12,500 nucleotides of DNA from Anaeromyces robustus (lineage: Eukaryota > Neocallimastigomycota > Neocallimastigomycetes > Neocallimastigales > Neocallimastigaceae): assembly GCA_002104895.1 (NCBI GenBank), contig MCFG01000249.1, positions 1-12,500 of the forward strand, written 5' to 3'. A model generated the notes under the pieces. The model was not told the DNA's origin. It was given only the letters and a program-made list of their open reading frames with translations, and did not search any database. A program made the position numbers and the translations under genes. Below, one piece after another: positions 1-6,070 of the stretch. Numbering within the stretch: position 1 is the stretch's first letter; the number at the start of each line of letters is the position of its first letter.

Positions 1-514
1 TTCTACATGCTTCAAATAATAGTGTTTCACCAAAGATATTCTCATTTTTTCTAACTATCCCATGTCTAATTAAAAAGAAGAATACATTTTCGTTTCCACA
101 ACTACATGCTTCTTCTAAATAATTACCACAAGTATTACGACGATAAATGTTATATTTGTTCAATTTAAATTTATATTTTGAAATTTGTTGTTTTAAATCA
201 GAGGTTGATATTGGTGTTTTATTTTTATAATGAAAAAGTAAAATATTAAGTATAAATTTATTATCAAAAAAATTTAAATTTTCAATAATTATACTAAATA
301 ACTGGTAATTATCTTCTTTTATTAATCTTTCTATTAATGGAGTGGATATGTATAAATAGTTTGAACATTTTTCAATTATAAATTTTAATTTTTTTTCTGA
401 AAGCTCATTTTTATCATACATTTCATATAAAATATCCCTTTTATTATTATTATTTATTAAAAGTTTTATTTTATTAATTTTTTTTTTTTCAATAGCCTTT
501 ACAATAAAATCCAT
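1..514 (-). CDS. Ankyrin-repeat protein, N-terminal part (3' end outside window)
   Basis: The minus strand is open from an ATG at 514-512 to the left edge, giving 171 codons without a stop. Residues 1 to about 130 form a helical, Asn/Lys/Ile-rich N-terminal region almost identical to that of the complete gene at 1465-3546, including the FHYKNKTPISTSDL stretch near residues 94-107. Relative to that gene it lacks five residues after the early poly-Asn run. ANK units begin around residue 137 with NENVFFFLIRHG and continue with GETLLFEAC at the edge. The first ANK loop reads GIVRKNEN where the family has GADINKEN, which may be a pair of compensating small indels. ANK proteins generally bind other proteins; no enzyme motif or signal peptide is visible. 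The gene is a tandem paralogue, same strand, of the 1465-3546 gene. Whether the remainder outside the window is intact cannot be judged. Confidence 0.85.
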   Translation of the reverse strand, partial: MDFIVKAIEKKKINKIKLLINNNNKRDILYEMYDKNELSEKKLKFIIEKCSNYLYISTPLIERLIKEDNYQLFSIIIENLNFFDNKFILNILLFHYKNKTPISTSDLKQQISKYKFKLNKYNIYRRNTCGNYLEEACSCGNENVFFFLIRHGIVRKNENIFGETLLFEACR

Positions 515-526
515 TTTAAATTTTTT

Positions 527-575
527 AAAGCTGACGTTAATATTGGTGTTTTATTTTTATATTGAAAAACTATAT
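527..575 (-). repeat. Displaced copy of N-terminal ANK-gene coding segment, upstream of first gene
   Basis: On the plus strand this begins with CTGACGTTAATATTGGTG and continues with TTTTATTTTTAT; it matches the internal coding segment at 195-259 and the copies at 3212-3276 and 3565-3618. It lies only about 13 bases 5' of the ATG at 514, so it would fall in the 5' UTR or core promoter. It shares the TGACGTT variant with the upstream copy at 3565-3618, whereas the internal coding copies have AGAGGTT or AGATGTT. Confidence 0.75.
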
Positions 576-759
576 ATAATATTAAATATAAATTCAAAAT
601 TAAATTTTACTTTATTTTTTCTTACATAATATTTATTATTCAACAAAAATATATACAAATATATAATTTTTACATTTCAATATTATATATAAAATTTATA
701 ATTTATATATAAAAGAAATATTTACATATTATCTATTATATATATAATATAATTTTATA

Positions 760-799
760 TAACTAAAACATAATTATTAAAGTAATTATGTTTTAGTTA
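760..799. repeat. Perfect 17 bp inverted repeat with 6-base loop
   Basis: The left arm TAACTAAAACATAATTA (760-776) and right arm TAATTATGTTTTAGTTA (783-799) are exact reverse complements around the loop TTAAAG. The arms include G/C positions, so this is better than the background of short A/T palindromes. It sits between two divergently oriented ANK sequences. It could form a hairpin or cruciform or be a scar of a small inverted-repeat element; no target-site duplication was recognised. Confidence 0.8.
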
Positions 800-1044
800 A
801 TTAAAATAAGAATAATATATTTAAAAATGAAAAATTTTGATATGAAAGAAATAGAAATATTAATTTTTATGTTAATAATGAAAAATAATAAAGAACTATT
901 ATAAATATTTTTAAAAGAGCTATTTCAAAAATTATAAATATGATAGAGTTTATTATATATTCGATATACATTTTAAATATTATAATTATTTTATTATCGA
1001 ATTACTTAGTTATTATAAAAATAAAACTACAATTTCAAAGTAAG

Positions 1045-1066
1045 AAAAAAAAAAAAAAAAAAAAAA
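1045..1066 (+). repeat. Poly-A tract, 22 bases
   Basis: An uninterrupted run of 22 A lies inside the decayed plus-strand ANK gene, directly after the YYKNKTTISK remnant and its TAA. It probably arose by slippage; a retroposed poly-A tail is less likely because ANK remnants continue beyond it. Confidence 0.9.
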
Positions 1067-1276
1067 GTATTTAAATTATTATTAATTAAAGATAAAAGAA
1101 GAAAAAAGTCTAATTCTATAGTTAATTCTAATATTCAAAACAACTATTGCTATTATTTTGAACAATATATATGTGAAATTGTTTGTTATATCTTATAATG
1201 ATGGTTTTAATATTATTTAATAAAATAATTAATAAAATTTAAAGCGAATATAAATATAAAAAATTATAACGATTTT

Positions 1277-1322
1277 ATAACTAACATTAATGATGACGCA
1301 TAACTAACATTAATGATGACGC
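1277..1322. repeat. Exact tandem duplication of a 23 bp unit
   Basis: The unit beginning ATAACTAACATTAATGATGA occupies 1277-1299 and is repeated exactly at 1300-1322, with two further matching bases after it. It lies inside the decayed ANK remnant. Because 23 is not a multiple of three, it would itself shift the frame. Confidence 0.9.
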
Positions 1323-1464
1323 ATCATTATATATTACTTGTAAACTTAAAACATTCTTTTAATTCTCAGAAATGATATTATTGTTATATAATAAATCATG
1401 GTGCAGATATAAAAAAATAAATAAAAATGGTGAAATCCTATCACTTATAAGTTTTTTTTAATAT

Positions 1465-3546
1465 TCAAAAATTAAAATTCATTGCTCTATGTTCTGTTAA
1501 ATATTTAATTATATTTTTATTTCCATTTTCATATGCTTCAAATAATGATGTTTTATCTTTTTTATTTGTTTTATTTACATCTGCTTTATTTTCTACTAAA
1601 TATTTAACTATATTTTCATTTCCATTTCTACATACTCCAAATAATGGTTTTTCACCACTTTTATTCTCTTTATTTACATCTGCTCCATGTTTTATTAAAT
1701 ATTTATTTATATTTTCATTACCATAACTACATGCACTAAATAATGGTGTTTCACCTTTTTCATTCTCTTTATTTATATCTGCTCCATATTCTACTAAATA
1801 TTTAACTATATTTTCATTTCCATTTCTACATGCCTCAAATAATGGTGTTTTACCAAATTTACTGTCTTTATTTGTATCTGCTCCATGTTCTATTAAATAA
1901 TTGAATATTTTTTCATTTCCACTGCTACATGCATTAAATAATGGTGTATAACTATAGATATTCTCTTTATTTATATCTGCTCTATGTTCTATTAAATTTT
2001 TAACTATATTTTCATTTCCACTGCTACATGCCTCAAATAATGGTGTATAACCATAGATATTCTCTTTATTTACATCTGCTCCATATTCTACTAAATATTT
2101 AACTATATTTTCATTTCCATTTCTACATGCCTCAAATAATGGTGTTTCATTACTTTTATTCTCTTTATTTACATCTGCTCCATGTTCTACTAAATATTTA
2201 TTTATATCTTCATAATCATAACTACATGCACTGAATAATGATGTTTCACCATAGTTATCTTCTTTATTTATATCTGCTCCATGTTCTACTAAATATTTAA
2301 CTATATTTTCATTTCCACTTTTACATGCTTCAAATAATGGTGTTTCACCATTGGTATTCTCTTTATTTATATCTGCTCTATGTTCTATTAAATATTTAAC
2401 TATATTTTCATTTCCATTTCTACATGCCTCAAATAATGGTGCTTTACCAAATTCACTGCCTTTATTTATATCTGCTCCATGTTCTACTAAATAATTGAAT
2501 ATTTTTTCATTTCCACTGCTACATGCATTAAATAATGGTGTATAACCATAGATATTCTCTTTATTTATATCTGTTCTATGTTCTATTAAATATTTAACTA
2601 TATCTTCATTTCCACTGCTACATGCATTAAATAATGGTGTATAACCATAGATATTCTCTTTATTTATATCTGTTCTATGTTCTATTAAATATTTAACTAT
2701 ATCTTCATTTCCACTGCTACATGCCTCAAATAATGGTGTTTCACCACTGGTATTCTCTTTATTTATATCTGCTCCATATTCTACTAAATATTTAACTATA
2801 TTTTCATTTCCATTTCTACATGCACTAAATAATGGTGTTTCACTAGAGTAATCCTCTTTATTTACATCTGCTCCATGTTCAACTAGATATTTTACTATAT
2901 TTTCATTTCCATTTCTACATGCACTAAATAATGGTGTTCTACCTGAGTTATTCTTTTTATTTACATCTGCTCCATGTTCAACTAAATATTTAACTATATT
3001 TTCATTTACACTTTTACATGCATCAAATAATAGTGTATTACTTTTAATATCCATTTTATTTATATCTGCTCCATGTCTAATTAAAAAGAAGAACATATTT
3101 TCGTTTCCATTACCGCATGCATAATGTAAATAATTACTACAACTATTATAAAAATAATAATATTGTTGGTTTTCGTTATATTTATATTTATAGTTTGATA
3201 TTTTTTGTTTTAAATCAGATGTTGATATTGGTGTTTTATTTTTATAATGAAAAAGTAAAATATTAAGTATAAATTTAATATCAAAAAAATTTAAATTTTC
3301 AATAATTATACTAAATAACTGGTAATTATCTTCTTTTATTAATCTTTTTATTAATGGAGAGGATATATATAAATAATTTGAACATTTTTCAATTATAAAC
3401 TTTAGTCTTTTTTTTGAAAGTTCATTTTTATCATACATTTCATATATAATATCCCTTTTATTTTTAATAAAATTATTATTATTATTTATTAAAAGTTTTA
3501 TATTATTAATATTTTCTTCTTCAATAGCCTTTACAATAGAATCCAT
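1465..3546 (-). CDS. Ankyrin-repeat protein, 693 residues, 16 full ANK units
   Basis: A single uninterrupted minus-strand frame starts at ATG 3546-3544 (A at -3) and ends at the TAA at 1467-1465. Residues 1-145 are a helical N-terminal region with a poly-Asn run (21-25) and the conserved FILNILLFHYKNKTPISTSD segment (92-111). Residues 146-673 are sixteen consecutive 33-residue ANK units with consensus NGNENIVKYLVEHGADINKE followed by GETPLFEAC. Residues 674-693 are a partial seventeenth unit ending in MNFNF. ANK arrays form elongated solenoids that bind partner proteins; the partner is unknown. No signal peptide, membrane segment or catalytic domain is seen, so a cytosolic or nuclear role is inferred. 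Units 5 and 6 are identical, and units 4-10 resemble units 11-15 as a duplicated block. It is a tandem paralogue of the gene ending at the left edge. The intact frame through about 2 kb of repeats argues for a functional gene. Confidence 0.93.
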   Translation of the reverse strand: MDSIVKAIEEENINNIKLLINNNNNFIKNKRDIIYEMYDKNELSKKRLKFIIEKCSNYLYISSPLIKRLIKEDNYQLFSIIIENLNFFDIKFILNILLFHYKNKTPISTSDLKQKISNYKYKYNENQQYYYFYNSCSNYLHYACGNGNENMFFFLIRHGADINKMDIKSNTLLFDACKSVNENIVKYLVEHGADVNKKNNSGRTPLFSACRNGNENIVKYLVEHGADVNKEDYSSETPLFSACRNGNENIVKYLVEYGADINKENTSGETPLFEACSSGNEDIVKYLIEHRTDINKENIYGYTPLFNACSSGNEDIVKYLIEHRTDINKENIYGYTPLFNACSSGNEKIFNYLVEHGADINKGSEFGKAPLFEACRNGNENIVKYLIEHRADINKENTNGETPLFEACKSGNENIVKYLVEHGADINKEDNYGETSLFSACSYDYEDINKYLVEHGADVNKENKSNETPLFEACRNGNENIVKYLVEYGADVNKENIYGYTPLFEACSSGNENIVKNLIEHRADINKENIYSYTPLFNACSSGNEKIFNYLIEHGADTNKDSKFGKTPLFEACRNGNENIVKYLVEYGADINKENEKGETPLFSACSYGNENINKYLIKHGADVNKENKSGEKPLFGVCRNGNENIVKYLVENKADVNKTNKKDKTSLFEAYENGNKNIIKYLTEHRAMNFNF
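1520..3111 (-). repeat. Array of 99 bp ankyrin-coding repeats
   Basis: The coding sequence has 99 bp periodicity, visible on the plus strand as recurring TTTACATCTGCTCCATGTTC and CATTTCCATTTCTACATGC phrases. Sixteen full units are present, then a partial one at 1468-1527 next to the stop. Units carrying KIFNYL (7 and 13) and units with the INKYL variant (10 and 15) recur in the same order, showing a higher-order period of about five to six units. Confidence 0.9.
2508..2705 (-). repeat. Two identical adjacent 99 bp ankyrin units
   Basis: 2508-2606 and 2607-2705 are identical base for base, each beginning CATTTCCACTGCTACATGC on the plus strand; the match continues about 19 bases into the next unit (2706-2724). 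They encode units 5 and 6, both with EHRTDINKENIYGYTPLF. Perfect identity against the diverged neighbours indicates very recent unequal crossing-over or gene conversion, or possibly an assembly artefact. Confidence 0.9.
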
Positions 3547-3564
3547 TTGAAATATTATTATTTT

Positions 3565-3618
3565 AAATCTGACGTTGATATTGGTGTTTTATTTTTATAA
3601 TGAAAAAGTAAAATATTT
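3565..3618 (-). repeat. Displaced copy of N-terminal ANK-gene coding segment, upstream of complete gene
   Basis: The sequence from CTGACGTTGATATTGGTG through TTTATAATGAAAAAGTAAAA is nearly identical to the internal coding segment at 3212-3276. Read on the minus strand it encodes INILLFHYKNKTPISTSDLK and then a TAA, in a frame different from the ATG at 3546. It ends about 19 bases upstream of that ATG, so it is non-coding for the present gene: a relic of an older gene copy or a reused 5' UTR/promoter segment. Confidence 0.8.
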
Positions 3619-3685
3619 ATATAAAAAAATTTTTAATACAAAAATCATACTAATACTAAAGAATTATTTTTTTTTAGAAATGTGA

Positions 3686-3740
3686 CCAATTTTCTTATAA
3701 AATTTACTAATAAAGATTTATGTCCAATTTTCTTATAAAA
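3686..3740. repeat. Two direct copies of a 17 bp sequence
   Basis: CCAATTTTCTTATAAAA occurs at 3686-3702 and again at 3724-3740, 38 bases apart, and a third partial relative (GTCCAAATTTTC) starts at 3747 and forms the left arm of a small hairpin with GATATTTGGAC. The function is unknown; the location between divergent genes allows a regulatory role. Confidence 0.7.
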
Positions 3741-3921
3741 ATTTTTGTCCAAATTTTCAAGATATTTGGACTTAATTTAATAAAAAATAAAAATTTTTTT
3801 ATTTATTATTTTAAAAAAATATAATATTAGTTTTTTTTTAATATTTTTTTATAAATTTATTCATAGGAATTAAAATTATAACTTGAATTTTTTTAATTAT
3901 ATTACATATATTTATAGGTAA

Positions 3922-4719
3922 ATGTACGTTAAATCCGATAATAACTATAGTTATATAGAATGTTATTCAAGAGATGGACAATTTATGATGATCATCAGAT
4001 GGGAATTAGGACGTACTTCTTTAAGTTCAAATTTGAAATATTTGTACATTGAATATAATAATACAATGAGAAAACTTAATAAAGAAATATCAAAAGGTCA
4101 TTTGACGTAAAAATTAAAAGAAGTACTTATAAATACATTTCAAACATTATCGAACTCTATCAAAAAATTTGCCCAATTTAAAAATATTGAAAGTATATAG
4201 TAATTACGAAAACAATGGTATTGATTTAGACATTTTTCTGACGTTTATTGAAAATTTGAATAGTTTGTGTATATTAGATTTATATCATAATAAGCTTTCA
4301 ACACTATCGGATGCTATCAACAATTTAAAATATTTACAGATATTGACTTTATCTAACAATAACTTTTCTACTCTACCAGATTCTATTGGTAATTTAAAAA
4401 ATTTAGAAAATTTGGATCTATCTCAAAATCATTCATTTCAAAATTACCTAATCCTATAGGTAAAATGAAAAATCTGAAAGAATTGAATTTAAATGGTACA
4501 AATCTTAATTCGTTACCTGAATTCTTGGATAACTTAATAAACTTAGAAGATATATTACTAACGAAATATTATGAAAATCATGGAAGTGAACGGTATCCGC
4601 AGGAATGGTATTATTTTATTATTGAAAATACATTCAATTACTGGTCATGTACTCCTCCTAAACCCAATTATAATCTTGAAAAAAAATTGTTACTTAATTT
4701 AAGTGGAAAAAAAAAATAA
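3922..4719 (+). pseudogene. Leucine-rich-repeat protein gene with one stop and two frameshifts
   Basis: Three plus-strand segments in sequence encode one LRR protein. 3922-4110 starts with ATG and reads through a Cys-containing segment (residues 14-35) into a first repeat-like region, then stops at TAA 4108-4110; the same frame continues as KLKEVLINTFQTL to about 4165. At a run of A then T (4162-4170) one extra base shifts the frame, and 4169-4459 continues with LPNLKILKVYSN and repeats such as LQILTLSNNNFSTLPDSIG and LENLDLSQN. Near 4430 one missing T shifts it again, and 4465-4719 continues with the repeats LKELNLNGTNLNSLPEFL and LINLEDILL, then a C-terminal tail with YWSCTPPKPN. TTG at 4169 is not a credible start. 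The repeats fit the short LxxLxLxxNxLxxLPxxI class. LRR proteins bind ligands or proteins. Homopolymer indels could be sequencing errors, but the in-frame stop supports decay; short introns are an alternative. No signal peptide was recognised. Confidence 0.75.
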
Positions 4720-4807
4720 AGCAAATTTCATTTAAAGTATATATGATGGATACATTAAATAAATATTGATCACATTTAAAATATTAAATAAATAAAAAGG
4801 AAAGAAG
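4720..4807. other. A+T-rich 3' flank of LRR gene
   Basis: Short spacer following the TAA at 4717-4719, with repeated AAATAAATA-type sequence; no ORF or hairpin of note. Confidence 0.4.
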
Positions 4808-4978
4808 TTAAAATTTTAACCTCTCCCATTTAATGAATGAGATATCATTCAAATCCGTATCGGAATAAATTCCATGCCTTATCTTTTCGACATCTACGCC
4901 CTTGAAGCCGCCTGGTGTGTTCTTATTGTTATTATACCAATTAAGAAGAATCCGAAAGGATATATTTACAATTGGCAT
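4808..4978 (-). CDS. Short coding-like ORF, unidentified, possible gene remnant
   Basis: On the minus strand, ATG 4978-4976 to TAA 4810-4808 gives 56 residues. The C-terminal part (NTPGGFKGVDVEKIRHGIYS, then DTDLNDISFIKWERLKF) is unusually rich in Gly, Asp, Glu and G/C-containing codons for this window, so it reads like a real protein end. The frame is open upstream as far as a TGA at 5014-5012. A second minus-strand frame just upstream (about 5105-5060) reads DRRYAFDKLKIIGEQRQ before a stop, suggesting a larger degraded minus-strand gene. The plus strand is equally open in the same codon register: ATG 4874 to TGA 5017 gives 47 residues including NPKGYIYNWHNNERKCDRP, continuing beyond the stop. 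I recognise no family and cannot decide the coding strand by eye. Confidence 0.3.
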   Translation of the reverse strand: MPIVNISFRILLNWYNNNKNTPGGFKGVDVEKIRHGIYSDTDLNDISFIKWERLKF

Positions 4979-5197
4979 AACAACGAAAGAAAATGCGACA
5001 GACCTACAATATCATGAACTGGAGACTGGGATGAATTTTTGATAAGTTGTTCATGTTATTGTCTCTGTTCCCCAATAATTTTTAGTTTATCAAATGCATA
5101 ACGCCTATCAAGGAAAGTGTAGATTTAATTTTAAAAATGTATCAAAAATATTTAAGTAAAAATTGATTTTTCTTTTAAAAATGTAATTCTAACTTTT
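4979..5197. other. Rest of the higher-G+C island and A+T-rich tail
   Basis: Bases 4979-5105 continue the island of raised G+C with coding-like but interrupted frames on both strands (minus: DRRYAFDKLKIIGEQRQ then stop; plus: TGDWDEFLISC after a TGA). From about 5106 the sequence returns to plain A+T-rich spacer leading into the microsatellite. No terminal inverted repeats or target-site duplications were recognised. Confidence 0.4.
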
Positions 5198-5667
5198 TTA
5201 TTTTAATTTTATTTTATTTTATTTTATTTTATTTTATTTTATTTTATTTTATTTTATTTTATTTTATTTTATTTTATTTTATTTTATTTTATTTTATTTT
5301 ATTTTATTTTATTTTATTTTATTTTATTTTATTTTATTTTATTTTATTTTATTTTATTTTATTTTATTTTATTTTATTTTATTTTATTTTATTTTATTTT
5401 ATTTTATTTTATTTTATTTTATTTTATTATATTTTATTTTATTTTATTTTATTTTATTTTATTTTATTTATTTTATTTTATTTTATTTTATTTTATTTTA
5501 TTTTATTTTATTTTATTTTATTTTATTTTATTTTATTTTATTTTATTTTATTTTATTTTATTTTATTATATTATATTTTATTATATTTTATTATATTTTA
5601 TTTTATTTTATTTTATTTTATTTTATTTTATTTTATTTTATTTTATTTTATTTTATTTTATTTTATT
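5198..5667. repeat. ATTTT pentanucleotide microsatellite, about 470 bp
   Basis: The unit ATTTT is repeated about 90 times. Interruptions are TTATAT near 5427-5431, a phase slip with one four-base unit near 5466-5470, and a short stretch of TTATATTTTA decamers near 5566-5600. It lies between the higher-G+C island and the 3' flank of the 1033-residue ANK gene. Its true length in the genome may differ, since such arrays are prone to slippage and assembly collapse. Confidence 0.98.
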
Positions 5668-5782
5668 ACATTTTTCATAATATTTTAATATTTATTATTA
5701 TTATTTTTTTTTAAGAAATATTTTTTATTAATTATATTTTATATTAATAATTCTTTTTATTTTTTTATTATTATTAAAATAT

Positions 5783-5838
5783 TTTTATTTATTTATTTAT
5801 TTATTATTTATTTATTTATTATTTATTTATTTATTTTT
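5783..5838. repeat. ATTT tetranucleotide microsatellite
   Basis: Repeated ATTT units, twice interrupted by ATT, in the 3' flank of the large ANK gene. It is separate from the pentanucleotide array ending at 5667. Confidence 0.9.
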
Positions 5839-5961
5839 TTATTGATATTAATGATAAATAGAAATATTAAATAAAATAAGATATGAATTACATATTATAA
5901 AAAAATATTTAATAGAATTATTGTAATAGAATGATAAGAAAGATTATAATTTTTTTTTTAC

Positions 5962-5992
5962 TTTTTTTTTTTTTTTTTTTTTAAAAAAAAAA
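5962..5992. repeat. T21 run followed immediately by A10
   Basis: An uninterrupted T21 (5962-5982) abuts A10 (5983-5992), so up to ten bases could pair without a loop. On the minus strand this reads T10 then A21, about 60 bases downstream of the stop at 6052, in a position that could influence 3'-end formation; that role is only inferred. Confidence 0.85.
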
Positions 5993-6022
5993 TAAAGTAT
6001 TATTAAAAGTATTAATGTAAAT

Positions 6023-6070
6023 ATTTATTAATTTACTCTACTTTTTATTTATTAATTTACTTTACTTTTA
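6023..6070 (-). repeat. 24 bp tandem duplication spanning the stop codon
   Basis: 6023-6046 and 6047-6070 match at all but two positions. The coding copy encodes IKSKVN and the stop at 6054-6052; the downstream copy would encode IKSRVN and a second TAA in the same frame. The duplication preserves frame (eight codons), giving a spare in-frame stop directly downstream. Confidence 0.85.

Larger units (their letters stand above)
515..826. other. Very A+T-rich intergenic spacer, presumed promoter region of a divergent pair
   Basis: This spacer separates the minus-strand gene starting at 514 from the plus-strand ANK remnant starting near 827. It holds the displaced coding copy (527-575), long A/T stretches with TATATATA runs, and the perfect hairpin at 760-799. 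No ORF of note is present. Core promoter motifs cannot be distinguished against this base composition. Confidence 0.6.
827..1453 (+). pseudogene. Decayed ankyrin-repeat gene, opposite orientation to its neighbours
   Basis: Several separated plus-strand stretches translate to pieces of the neighbouring ANK family, in the expected order but in different frames. Around 965-1042 one frame reads IFDIHF, then LLSYYKNKTTISK, matching FFDIKF and LLFHYKNKTPIST of the complete gene. After an A22 run (1045-1066), 1080-1195 reads as Asn/Tyr-rich residues like those before the ANK array. Around 1317-1346 one frame reads DDASLYITCK, an ANK-like helix start. Around 1390-1410 INHGADIKK appears, followed after a frameshift by INKNGE (to about 1436). 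At least three frames and several stops are needed, so no intact product is possible. A short ATG ORF at 827-904 (25 residues) may be the old N-terminus. Its 3' end lies about 12 bases from the stop codon of the convergent gene at 1465. Confidence 0.7.
3547..3921. other. Intergenic region between divergent ANK and LRR genes
   Basis: A+T-rich spacer between the minus-strand ANK start at 3546 and the plus-strand LRR remnant. It holds the displaced coding copy (3565-3618), two copies of CCAATTTTCTTATAAAA (3686-3702 and 3724-3740), and a small hairpin GTCCAAA/TTTGGAC (3747-3753 with 3765-3771). Splice-acceptor-like TTTATAG occurs at 3911-3917, five bases before the first LRR ATG, so an upstream exon is possible but not identified. 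Confidence 0.5.
5668..6051. other. A+T-rich 3' flank of the large ANK gene
   Basis: This spacer has no ORF of note. It holds an ATTT tetranucleotide run (about 5783-5838), a T10 run (5950-5959), a T21 run (5962-5982) followed directly by A10 (5983-5992), and the upstream half of the 24 bp duplication at the stop codon. On the minus strand it would contain the 3' UTR and polyadenylation site of the gene ending at 6052, but the composition hides any specific signal. Confidence 0.6.

Noticed and set aside
1465-3546. Repeat array as a possible CRISPR or satellite
   Set aside because: The 99 bp unit translates to a 33-residue ankyrin consensus in one uninterrupted frame, so it is a coding repeat.
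4107-4200. Spliceosomal intron GTAAAA...TATAG restoring the LRR frame
   Set aside because: Removing it would delete recognisable LRR sequence (LKEVLI through LKILKVY) on both sides of the shift, so simple indels and a stop explain the data better.
4169-4459. Independent 96-residue LRR gene starting at TTG 4169
   Set aside because: TTG is not a plausible start here and the LRR motif runs continuously from the segment before it across a single-base shift, so it is the middle of one broken gene.
4840-4870. tRNA-like T-loop (ATTCAAATCC)
   Set aside because: No pairing five-base stem around the loop and no matching acceptor, D or anticodon arms nearby.
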